Source of the DNA: Thermohalobaculum sp039815685
GTDB taxonomy: Bacteria; Pseudomonadota; Alphaproteobacteria; Rhodobacterales; Rhodobacteraceae
Reading direction: 5' to 3'
Assembly: GCA_039815685.1 (NCBI GenBank)
Contig: JBCBYV010000001.1
Location: forward strand, 124,001 to 188,000
Length of the DNA stretch: 64,000 nucleotides
Shown here piece by piece: positions 26,328 to 34,004 of the stretch. The notes beneath the pieces are model-generated. The model was given only the letters and a program-made list of their open reading frames with translations. It was not told where the DNA came from and searched no databases. The position numbers and the translations under genes are program-made. Every line of letters starts with the position of its first letter. The first letter of the stretch is position 1.

Positions 26328-27491
26328 TCACGCTGTCTCCTTAAAGAGTTCGCGGCCTATCAGCATCCGGCGCACCTCCTGCGTGCCGGCGCCGATCTCG
26401 TAGAGCTTCGCGTCGCGGAGGAGTCGGCCTGTAGGGTATTCGTTGATATAGCCGTTGCCGCCGAGGGCCTGGATCGCTTCGAGCGCGACGGTGACGGCCC
26501 GCTCGCTCGAATAGAGGAGGCAGCCCGCTGCATCCTGCCGCGTCGTCTCGCCCCGGTCGCAGGCGGCGGCGACCGCGTAGACATAGCCGCGGCTCGCATT
26601 CATGGCGGTGTACATATCGGCGATCTTGCCCTGCATGAGCTGGAACTCGCCGATGGGCGTGCCGAATTGCTTGCGCTCATGGACATAGGGCATGACCACG
26701 TCCATGGCGGCGGCCATGATGCCGAGAGGACCGCCGGAAAGGACGACCCGCTCATAGTCGAGCCCGGACATCAGGACGGCGACGCCGCGGCCTTCCTCGC
26801 CGAGGATGTTCTCGAAGGGCACCTCGCAATCCTCGAAGACGAGCTCGCAGGTGTTGGAGCCCCGCATGCCGAGCTTGTCGAGCTTCTGGGCGGTGGAGAA
26901 GCCGGTGAAACCCTTCTCGATCAGAAAGGCCGTGATCCCCTTGGGCCCGGCATCCGGGTCCGTTTTGGCGTAGACGACAAGCGTGTCGGCGTCCGGGCCG
27001 TTGGTGATCCACATCTTGCTGCCGTTCAGGATGAAGCGGTCGTTCCGCTTCTCTGCGCGCAGCTTCATCGAGACGACATCGGACCCGGCGCCAGGCTCGG
27101 ACATTGCGAGCGCGCCGACATGCTCACCGCTGATAAGGCCGGGGAGGTATTTCGCGCGCTGTTCGGGCGTGCCGTTCAGCTTGATCTGGTTGACGCAGAG
27201 GTTGGAGTGGGCGCCGTAGCTGAGGCCGACACTCGCCGACGCACGCGAGATCTCCTCGACCGCCAGAGTGTGGGCGACGTAGCCCATGCCCGCGCCACCA
27301 AGCTCCTCGGGCACCGTAATGCCGAGGAGGCCGAGTTCTCCCATCTCACGCCAGAGATGCATCGGGAACTCGTTCGTCCGGTCGATCTCGTCGGCGAGCG
27401 GGGCTACCCGTTCGGAAGCGAAACGGCGAACGGTCTCCTGCAGCGCCTCGATCTCCTCGCCCAGACCGAACCTCATCGTGGCGTCGAACAT
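26328..27491 (-). CDS. liuA: Isovaleryl-CoA dehydrogenase
   Basis: Acyl-CoA dehydrogenase of 387 residues that oxidises isovaleryl-CoA to 3-methylcrotonyl-CoA with FAD, passing electrons to ETF. ALAMSEPGAGSDVVSMKL and ILNGSKMWITNGPDAD are FAD/substrate signatures; the catalytic glutamate lies in GLDYERVVLSGGP, the position specific to isovaleryl-CoA dehydrogenases. QALGGNGYINEYPTGRLLRDAKLYEIGAGTQEVRR is the C-terminal family signature. ATG 27491 follows AAGGAA; the open frame to 27743 is not used. It opens the liu region. Confidence 0.93.
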   Translation of the reverse strand: MFDATMRFGLGEEIEALQETVRRFASERVAPLADEIDRTNEFPMHLWREMGELGLLGITVPEELGGAGMGYVAHTLAVEEISRASASVGLSYGAHSNLCVNQIKLNGTPEQRAKYLPGLISGEHVGALAMSEPGAGSDVVSMKLRAEKRNDRFILNGSKMWITNGPDADTLVVYAKTDPDAGPKGITAFLIEKGFTGFSTAQKLDKLGMRGSNTCELVFEDCEVPFENILGEEGRGVAVLMSGLDYERVVLSGGPLGIMAAAMDVVMPYVHERKQFGTPIGEFQLMQGKIADMYTAMNASRGYVYAVAAACDRGETTRQDAAGCLLYSSERAVTVALEAIQALGGNGYINEYPTGRLLRDAKLYEIGAGTQEVRRMLIGRELFKETA

Positions 27492-27808
27492 TCGTGTTTC
27501 CTTCCCTTGCGACCGGGTGGCGGAGCGGGTGCCGCGGTCAAGGGAACTCCTACAGCCATCTTGCCCGATGTGCGAGCGACAGACCGGTCGCCGGACGCGC
27601 ATCTGTGCGAGGAAGGGGCTCGTTCTCTCAGAACCTGTGGATGTTGTGGGGAGTGATGGCATCAGGTCGCGGCGGGAGCCTCCTGACCTTCGCCGGGCAC
27701 CGCGGAGTTGCTGCTGCAAGCGCTGCACCCTCCGATACAGCAATCACCGCGCTCCAGTTCAGAGCGCAGTGACAAGAGTGTCGCCAAGGCGAACGCGGCG
27801 CTGCCTGT
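27492..27808. other. 317-base gap upstream of liuA
   Basis: The gap between liuA and the VPLPA-CTERM gene holds the liuA leader and the 3' flank of the VPLPA gene. A short inverted repeat TCGCCAAGGCGA lies at 27781-27792. Short frames are open but lack codon bias or a ribosome site. No clear LiuR-type operator was seen. Confidence 0.5.
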
Positions 27809-28552
27809 TCAGGATTTCATCATCCGGCGATGAAGTGCCAGTGCGCCGATACCCGCCAGCAGGAGCGGCAGGGTTGGGCCGAGCGGGACCGGGACAAGGC
27901 TCACATTGTCGAAAGCTGCGAATTCGTTCACCGACGACAGGGAGAAGTTGAAGCGCAGATCGCCGGTCGTACCGCTCCCGACCCCGGCATCCAGCAGGAT
28001 TGTCTGAACCGGCACCACGATCATCTGGAAGGTCGAACTCGTCGGCGAGGCGGTCGCGATGCCGCCCGTCTGGATAAACTGCTGTCCCGGCGTCCCAGCG
28101 CTACCGGCAGCGTCGCCAATGAAGTTCACGATCTGGACAAACTGATCGTTGCCCGGCGTCGAGTTTGTATCAAAGCCGACCGACACGTTGATGAAGTCGG
28201 CTGCCTCAAAATCGGCAGTCGTGAGTGTCGCGAGCGTGAAGGTCAGCTCGTCCGTGTCGTTGAACGTGATGCCCTCGTAGTCGACGAAAATCTCGTCAGC
28301 AGGCCCCGTGCTATCGCCCTGAAGACAGAGCGCCCCGCCGGAGCCGCCCGAGTAGCCAGTACACAGCCCAGTACCAATCGTGGTTACTTCTGTCTGAAGG
28401 TCACCGGACTCGTCTGTGATCACGCCGGCGATCGACCCGAGTGACCCACCGTCGAAATCATCCAGAACAACGGCGTCCGCGCGCGGCGCGATTACCGTCG
28501 CCGTCAGCGCAAACGCGCCCGCCACCAGCCATTTCATCGAACGAGTTGCCAT
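27809..28552 (-). CDS. VPLPA-CTERM-type exported protein
   Basis: Protein of 247 residues with a signal peptide (KWLVAGAFALTATVIAPRADA) and a C-terminal tripartite sorting signal: VPVPLGPTLPL, a hydrophobic helix (LLLAGIGALAL) and a basic end (HRRMMKS). This is the VPLPA-CTERM variant of the PEP-CTERM system, whose substrates are processed by exosortase-type enzymes and are surface- or exopolysaccharide-associated. The mature part is acidic, Gly/Thr/Ser-rich and beta-type (TDELTFTLATLTTADF, GDLRFNFSLSSVNEFAAFDNVSL), like lectin or PEP-CTERM domains, and holds a GLCTGYSGGSGGALCLQG loop with two cysteines. No exosortase gene is in the window. Confidence 0.75.
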   Translation of the reverse strand: MATRSMKWLVAGAFALTATVIAPRADAVVLDDFDGGSLGSIAGVITDESGDLQTEVTTIGTGLCTGYSGGSGGALCLQGDSTGPADEIFVDYEGITFNDTDELTFTLATLTTADFEAADFINVSVGFDTNSTPGNDQFVQIVNFIGDAAGSAGTPGQQFIQTGGIATASPTSSTFQMIVVPVQTILLDAGVGSGTTGDLRFNFSLSSVNEFAAFDNVSLVPVPLGPTLPLLLAGIGALALHRRMMKS

Positions 28553-28708
28553 CCGTCAGCCCCCGGCAGTTCGCTGGGCGAAACACGCTGCCCTTAATCA
28601 ACCTTAAGGAAGTGTGTATCACCCTTAAAGCTGCATCGCCATACATAAGGCGCTGCAGTGCGGTATTTTTGGCTGAAGTCTGGTCTCAGGTCCTTTAATG
28701 CTCGGAAA

Positions 28709-30769
28709 TCAGGCGTCCTCCACCACGATCACGGGCTCCATCGCCTCCAGTTCTGCCGCCGAGAGATGGCAGCGCACAACGTGGCCGCTCTCGAACCGTC
28801 GCTCAGGCAGCGGTTTGTCGCAGGTACCCGGCATCACGTAGTTGCAGCGGGTCTGGAACGGGCAGCCTTGCGGGCGCTTGAGCGGGGAGGGCAGTTCGCC
28901 TTCGAGCACAACGTTGCGCTTCTTCACATGCGTGTCGGCGACCGGCACGGCGGAGAGGAGCGCTTCGGTATAGGGGTGATAGGGCGGTGCGAAGATCTGC
29001 TCCGTCGGGCCCTGCTCCATGATCTCGCCAAGATACATGACCACCACCCGGTCGGCGAGGTAGCGGACGACACCGAGGTCGTGGGAGATGAAGAGCATGG
29101 TCGTCCGGCTCTCGCGCTGGATGTCGGTCAGGAGCTTCGTCACCGCGGCCTGGACCGAGACATCCAGCGCAGAAACCGGCTCGTCCGCAACCACCAGCTT
29201 CGGCCGGCCGGCAAAGGCCCGCGCGATGCCGATGCGCTGCTTCTGCCCGCCTGAGAGCTGGCGCGGCATGCGGGTCGCGAACTCGCGCGGCAACTTAACG
29301 AGGTCGAGGAGCTCCAGCATCTGGTTCCAGCGGTCCTCGTCGCTCTCCCCGATCTCGAACATCTCGAGCACGCGGCAGATCTGGTCCCCGATCCTCATGG
29401 AGGGGTTGAGCGTATCGAAGGGGTTCTGGAAGACCATCTGGACCTGGGAGACGGTTTGGGGCCCCCGCGTCTCCACCGCCTTGTCGCCGAGCTCGAGATT
29501 GCCGAGCTTGACCGAACCGTTGCTTGCCGTTTCGAGGCCCATCAGGACCTTGGCGAAGGTCGACTTGCCGCAGCCGGATTCCCCCACGATGGCAACGGTC
29601 TCAGCCTCCTTCGCGTCGAAGGTCAGCTGCTCGTTGGCCTTGACCGTGCGCTTGTCCCCGCCGCCGAACATGCCCGTGGAGATCGAGTAGTGCTTGGTCA
29701 GTTCCTCGACGCTCAGTACCACGTCGCCGGGCTCGATCGGGGCGCCGACCTCGCCGGCATCGGGCTCCTTGCTCCAGTCGATAGCGTCCAGACGCTCGCA
29801 CCGGCTGCGGTGGCGATCGGCAGCCGAGCCGACGTCATACATTTTCACATCCTGCACGTTGCAGGTGCCGTCCAGGAACCAGTCGCAACGGGGACCGAAG
29901 TTGCAGCCCTGGGGCCGCTCATGGGGCAGGGGAAGCTGACCGGGGATCGCCACCAGCGGCTTCGCGTATTTGTCCGCCCCGGGCACGGGGATCGAGCGGA
30001 GCAGGCCCTTGGTGTAGGGGTGGCGCATATTGTTGAAGACGGTGTCGATGTTACCCTCTTCGACGGCCTCGCCCGAATACATCACGGTGATCCGGTCGCA
30101 GGTCTCGAGGATGAGGCCAAGATTGTGCGAGACGAAGATCATCGAGGTCCCCATCTCGGAGGCGAGCTCCTTGATCAGATCCACGATCCCGGCCTCGACC
30201 GTCACGTCGAGCGCGGTGGTCGGCTCGTCGAGGAGGAGGAGGGCAGGGCGGCTGAGGAGCGCCATGGAGATCACGACGCGCTGCTGCTGGCCGCCCGAGA
30301 GCTGGTGGGGATAGGCGCCCATGATCCGGTCCGGGTCCGGCAGACGGACGCTCGCGACCATGTCCGCCGCGCGCTTTGCTGCCTCGGCCTCCGTGATCCC
30401 CTTCTCGTGGATCGTCAGAACTTCGGTGAGCTGCTGGCCGATCTTCATGGCCGGGTTCAGGGAGGCCATGGGCTCCTGATAGACCATTGAGATCTGCGAG
30501 CCGCGGAGATCGCGCAGTTCCTCATCGGACATGGTTGCCATGTCCCGGCCCTTGAACTTGATCCTGCCCGACTTGATGCGCCCGTTCTTGCCGAGATAGC
30601 GCATGATCCCAAGCGAGACGGTGGACTTGCCGCATCCGGACTCGCCCACGAGCCCCATGGTCTCCCCCGGCATGACGGTCATGGAGAAGTCCATGACAGC
30701 CGGGATCTCCCCCTTCCGCGTGTAGAAGGAGATATTCAGGTCTTCGATCTCGAGGATGGGCTCACTCAT
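28709..30769 (-). CDS. Peptide-type ABC transporter, fused two-domain ATPase (DppD-DppF)
   Basis: Protein of 686 residues with two complete ABC ATPase domains in tandem. Domain 1 (about 1-330): Walker A GESGCGKSTVS, signature LSGGQQQR, Walker B LLLLDEPTTALD. Domain 2 (about 350-680): Walker A GESGCGKSTFA, signature LSGGQKQRIGI, Walker B LVVADEPVSALD. Each domain ends with the Cys-containing oligopeptide/dipeptide C-terminal region (GCNFGPRCDWFLDGTC; GCPFQTRCNYVMPGTC). It powers uptake with the two permeases and binding protein upstream. ATG 30769 follows GGGAG; an in-frame ATG at 30787 is possible. The distance from the permease gene is unusual because other genes intervene. Confidence 0.9.
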   Translation of the reverse strand: MSEPILEIEDLNISFYTRKGEIPAVMDFSMTVMPGETMGLVGESGCGKSTVSLGIMRYLGKNGRIKSGRIKFKGRDMATMSDEELRDLRGSQISMVYQEPMASLNPAMKIGQQLTEVLTIHEKGITEAEAAKRAADMVASVRLPDPDRIMGAYPHQLSGGQQQRVVISMALLSRPALLLLDEPTTALDVTVEAGIVDLIKELASEMGTSMIFVSHNLGLILETCDRITVMYSGEAVEEGNIDTVFNNMRHPYTKGLLRSIPVPGADKYAKPLVAIPGQLPLPHERPQGCNFGPRCDWFLDGTCNVQDVKMYDVGSAADRHRSRCERLDAIDWSKEPDAGEVGAPIEPGDVVLSVEELTKHYSISTGMFGGGDKRTVKANEQLTFDAKEAETVAIVGESGCGKSTFAKVLMGLETASNGSVKLGNLELGDKAVETRGPQTVSQVQMVFQNPFDTLNPSMRIGDQICRVLEMFEIGESDEDRWNQMLELLDLVKLPREFATRMPRQLSGGQKQRIGIARAFAGRPKLVVADEPVSALDVSVQAAVTKLLTDIQRESRTTMLFISHDLGVVRYLADRVVVMYLGEIMEQGPTEQIFAPPYHPYTEALLSAVPVADTHVKKRNVVLEGELPSPLKRPQGCPFQTRCNYVMPGTCDKPLPERRFESGHVVRCHLSAAELEAMEPVIVVEDA

Positions 30770-30786
30770 GGCTGGCTCCCGCTTCA

Positions 30787-31203
30787 TCAGGCCGGTGGAA
30801 GGTGGCTGTCGTCAGTCTTCAAATGCTCCAGAAGTTCTATCAGCAGTTCGCGCGCAGGAGCATCTATCCAAGCCAGCTCTCTCACCATGGGAGCCAGTGT
30901 CTCGGAAAAAATGACGACGATTAGAACGCTTACGCTCAGGCACCAGGTGACCATGGCCACTGCTGAGCAGACTCGGACAACGATCAAGTGCAGATTGAGA
31001 TCTATTCTGCCGGGATTTGATTTTATCTCGGCCCTGAGGGCATCGCGGAGACGACTGAGATTCCGGCCAATCTTGTAATCGTGCAGTTCTCTTCGATTGA
31101 AGATGCGAAGGGGCAGCAGTATCAGGAGCTTCAGGCATACCAGCGTGGCCACTCCGAACGCTGCTCCGATTGACGCCGAGACGACCACAGGCTCAGCTGG
31201 CAC
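30787..31203 (-). CDS. Small membrane protein, GTG start
   Basis: Protein of 138 residues beginning at GTG 31203 (VPAEPVVVSASIGAAFG), which overlaps the end of the BrnA-like ORF by 11 bases. Two hydrophobic segments (about residues 10-30, TLVCLKLLILLPL; and 72-95, VCSAVAMVTWCLSVSVLIVVIF) flank a basic cytoplasmic-type loop. The frame is open further upstream, but that part overlaps the BrnA-like ORF in another frame. Its G+C is visibly lower than that of the transporter genes. It ends just before the ATPase gene. No family was recognised. Confidence 0.55.
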   Translation of the reverse strand: MPAEPVVVSASIGAAFGVATLVCLKLLILLPLRIFNRRELHDYKIGRNLSRLRDALRAEIKSNPGRIDLNLHLIVVRVCSAVAMVTWCLSVSVLIVVIFSETLAPMVRELAWIDAPARELLIELLEHLKTDDSHLPPA

Positions 31204-31426
31204 GCGGGAGGCGGTCGAGCACGCCGCGCATCGTGCGGACGGCCTCCTCGATGCGCGCATCGACGCGCACGTTCTCGAGATTGGTGATCGCATCTGCGAG
31301 ACGCTGCTGCCCGGACGCAACTCGATCGACCGGCGCGCCATCCCGCCTGCGGGCGAGCGCAAAGTCCCACTCGCTCAGCTCCGGAGCGCCGTCGTCCGGG
31401 GTGGAGTATTCAGGCATGACGGACAT
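31193..31426 (-). CDS. BrnA-like antitoxin remnant or fusion (77 aa)
   Basis: Protein of 77 residues whose ATG lies 17 bases inside the 3' end of the broken brnT gene, the usual brnT-brnA overlap. The N-terminal third (PEYSTPDDGAPELSEWDFALARRR) resembles the DNPE/DF-A-R segment of BrnA antitoxins. The rest (residues 35-77) does not carry the ribbon-helix-helix region expected of BrnA and looks like an unrelated helix, so the gene may have been rearranged. If functional it would bind DNA or the toxin; with the toxin broken it may be an orphan. Confidence 0.45.
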   Translation of the reverse strand: MSVMPEYSTPDDGAPELSEWDFALARRRDGAPVDRVASGQQRLADAITNLENVRVDARIEEAVRTMRGVLDRLPRAS

Positions 31427-31676
31427 AGAACTCTCTTTCTCGCCTTGTCGCCACGCGGGCCGAGATCACGTGGATCGCACGCGGTCGCTCACTCTACACG
31501 ATGAACACGATGCGATCATCGAGCACGCCAAGCTCGCGATGGCGCCGCTCACCATCGATCCAGTCATCGGGAAACGCGAGTGCCGCCTTCCGCTCGAAGC
31601 GGGCGAGATCCGCGAAGTCGATGTCATGCGTGGCGCGGTTCGACTATCGCTTGCTCTCGTCCCATTCGAGCTCCAT
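31410..31676 (-). pseudogene. brnT: brnT toxin pseudogene with two in-frame amber stops
   Basis: Reading from ATG 31676 gives a BrnT-type RNase toxin: MELEWDESKR-stop-SNRATHDIDFADLARFE, then GERRHRELGVLDDRIVFIV-stop-SERPRAIHVISARVATRRERE. The matching family features are the WDE-KR...N...H..DFADA start, the ERR...LG.LD.R..FIVY core and the R.ISAR.AT..ERE end. TAG codons interrupt it at codon 11 (31644-31646) and codon 61 (31494-31496, where Tyr is expected), while the frame is otherwise intact to the TGA at 31410-31412. It lies 13 bases after the permease stop. Both stops are single-base changes away from sense codons. Confidence 0.8.
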
Positions 31677-31689
31677 CGCCACCGCATCG

Positions 31690-32895
31690 TCAGTCCTTAA
31701 GGCTCTCTTCGCGCATGCCGTCAGCCAGGAGGTTTAGGCCGAGGACCAGAGACATGAGGGCGACGGCTGGGAAGAGGGCGATGTGGGCGGTTTCGGCGAG
31801 ACGCACGAAGGGGCGGCCGTGGTTGATCATCGTGCCCCAGTCCGGGCTCTCCGGTTGGAGGCCGAGGCCGAAAAAGCCGAGCGTGCCGAGGAGGATCGTC
31901 GTGTAGCCGATGCGCAGGCAGAAATCGACGATCAGCGGGCCGCGCGCATTCGGCAGTATCTCCCAAAGCATGATGTACCAGGGCCGCTCGCCGCGCGTCT
32001 GCGCCGCCGCCACATAGTCACGTGTCTTGATGTCCATGGTGAGCCCCCGGACCACGCGGAAGATCGCGGGTGAGGAGACGAAGACGACGGCAGCGAAGAC
32101 GTTGAGTTCATTCGGGTCGAGGCTGAGGATGCCGAGCGGGTCGGCGTCGAACACGAGGCCCAGATAGACCCAGATGCCGAGCAGCACCGTCACACCCAGA
32201 TAGGCCTGCAGCCGCCCCTTGTTCTTCTCGTATTTCGTGAACCAGAGGAGGCAGAGGAAGCAAATCGGGAAGAGGAAGAAGAAGGCCGCCATGGCGATGG
32301 GGATCGACCAGGGGATCGAGAAGAGGCCGATATCGACGAAGGTCGGGTTCCGCACCTCGGGCGTGACCAAGAGGTAGAAGAGCAGAATTACGGGAAAGGC
32401 GAGTACGAGGTTTGCAAGGAAGCTCATCACCGTGTCGATGGAGCCTGTGTAGTAGCCCGCCGGCAGGCCAAGCGTCGCGCCCACCATATAGGCGATGAGC
32501 GTGGCGACGGGCGCTATGATCAGGACGATGCGCGAGCCGTAGATGATCCGGCTGAAGATATCGCGGGCGAGGTTGTCGCCCCCGAGGAGGAAGGCGTAGC
32601 CGCTCTCGCTGTCGATGGTGCCCGGCAGGGACTTCTTCATTCCGAAGGTGAAGCTCTGCTCGAGCGGGCCCATGATCGCGATGATGTCGGCGAAGAGCGC
32701 GGTGAAGATCCAGAAAAGCGTCACCGATAGGCCGAAGAGCCCGATCCGGCTGTCCCAGAGGCGCCCGATCTGACCGAGACTGCCGCGGATGAAATATCCG
32801 CCGATCAGGGTCACTGCCAGCGCGGCCCAGACTGGCCAGAACCTGATGAACATCTGGACGATGATCTCGCCCGTGCCGATGGTCTCGAGCTCCAT
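31690..32895 (-). CDS. Peptide-type ABC transporter permease (DppC-like)
   Basis: Integral inner-membrane protein of 401 residues, longer than the usual 280-300 of DppC because of extra hydrophobic segments in the middle (about 195-260, IPWSIPIAMAAFFFLFPICFLCLLWF). LGGDNLARDIFSRIIYGSRI near residue 105 and the EAA-type loop YVAAAQTRGERPWYIMLWEILPNARGPLIV (about 295-325) identify the binding-protein-dependent permease family. It lies 28 bases after the DppB-like gene and is followed by the brnT remnant. Confidence 0.9.
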   Translation of the reverse strand: MELETIGTGEIIVQMFIRFWPVWAALAVTLIGGYFIRGSLGQIGRLWDSRIGLFGLSVTLFWIFTALFADIIAIMGPLEQSFTFGMKKSLPGTIDSESGYAFLLGGDNLARDIFSRIIYGSRIVLIIAPVATLIAYMVGATLGLPAGYYTGSIDTVMSFLANLVLAFPVILLFYLLVTPEVRNPTFVDIGLFSIPWSIPIAMAAFFFLFPICFLCLLWFTKYEKNKGRLQAYLGVTVLLGIWVYLGLVFDADPLGILSLDPNELNVFAAVVFVSSPAIFRVVRGLTMDIKTRDYVAAAQTRGERPWYIMLWEILPNARGPLIVDFCLRIGYTTILLGTLGFFGLGLQPESPDWGTMINHGRPFVRLAETAHIALFPAVALMSLVLGLNLLADGMREESLKD

Positions 32896-32923
32896 GGTCC
32901 CTCTCCCCTCGTCTTTTCTTGGC

Positions 32924-33859
32924 TCAGCTCACGCGGATGCGCGGGTTGAGGAACGCGTAGCCGATATCGCTGATAAGCTGAGTGAGGAGCACCACAATGA
33001 CCGCGATCCAACTGATCGCAAGCAGGAGCTCGATGTCGTTGTTGCCTGCGGCCTGCACCAGCGTCCAGCCGAAGCCCTTGAAGTTGAACATCGTCTCGAC
33101 GATGACGACGCCAGTCAGGAGCCAGGGGAACTGCAGCATGATGACCGTGAAGGGGGCGATCAGCGCGTTCCTGAGCGCGTGTTTCAGCACCACTTCGCGG
33201 AAGCTCATGCCCTTGAGTGTGGCAGTGCGGATGTAGTGGGAGGTCATCACCTCAGCCATCGAGGCGCGGGTCATGCGCGCGATGTAGCCTAGACCGTAGA
33301 TAGCCATAGTGATCACCGGCAGGGTGAAGTTCTCGAAGGTGATCGTCCGCGTCGAGGCAATGCCCTTGAACCAGCCGAGCGCCGAGGCGAAGACGGCGAC
33401 GAAGATGATGCCGGTGACGTATTCGGGCGCGGATGTCGATCCGATGGAGGCCACCGATAAACTTCGATCCAGCGTCGAGCCTTCTCGCATCCCCGCCAGC
33501 ACGCCGATGATCAGCGCGCCTGGCACCATCACGATCATGACCCAGAACATCAGGATGCCGGTGTAGTAGAGGCGCTCGCCCACGACTGCTGAGACCGGTT
33601 TGCGGAAGACGCGGCTGTAGCCCATATCGCCCGTGACCGTGTTCCCGATCCACTCGCCATAGCGGACAAAGAAGGGGCGGCCATAGCCGTTATCGTCTAG
33701 CCAGACCTGCACTTCCTCATCGGTCATGCGCATGTTGCCCTCGGTTTTCGCGATCTTCTCGAGGTTCCCCGGCAGGTTGACGAGGTAGAAGACGACAAAG
33801 GTCAGGGCGAACATCGTCACCACCATTGTGCCGATGCGGCGGATGATGAACATGATCAT
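32924..33859 (-). CDS. Peptide-type ABC transporter permease (DppB-like)
   Basis: Inner-membrane permease of 311 residues with the typical N-terminal MFIIRRIGTMVVTMFALTFVVFYLVNL segment, ERPVRYGEW-type periplasmic loop and the cytoplasmic EAA loop YIRTATLKGMSFREVVLKHALRNALIAPF (about 225-253) that docks on the ATPase. Six hydrophobic segments are visible. It follows the substrate-binding-protein gene by 145 bases and precedes the DppC-like gene. Confidence 0.9.
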   Translation of the reverse strand: MIMFIIRRIGTMVVTMFALTFVVFYLVNLPGNLEKIAKTEGNMRMTDEEVQVWLDDNGYGRPFFVRYGEWIGNTVTGDMGYSRVFRKPVSAVVGERLYYTGILMFWVMIVMVPGALIIGVLAGMREGSTLDRSLSVASIGSTSAPEYVTGIIFVAVFASALGWFKGIASTRTITFENFTLPVITMAIYGLGYIARMTRASMAEVMTSHYIRTATLKGMSFREVVLKHALRNALIAPFTVIMLQFPWLLTGVVIVETMFNFKGFGWTLVQAAGNNDIELLLAISWIAVIVVLLTQLISDIGYAFLNPRIRVS

Positions 33860-34004
33860 AGGCTTGCCTCCGGGGCTGGCGCTTGGTCAGGCGGGAAGCG
33901 CGGTGGCATCGCGGGCACCCCAGCACCATGCCCGGGACCCGTGGTCTCTGAAGCTGATCGGGTAACAGGCGAAGGGGGCGCGGCGGCCCCCCTTCCCGTT
34001 CTCG

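Noticed and set aside
28593..28606. TTAATCAACCTTAA upstream of the VPLPA-CTERM gene as a CtrA box
   Set aside because: Spacing between the TTAA half-sites is six, not seven; kept only as a weak possibility.
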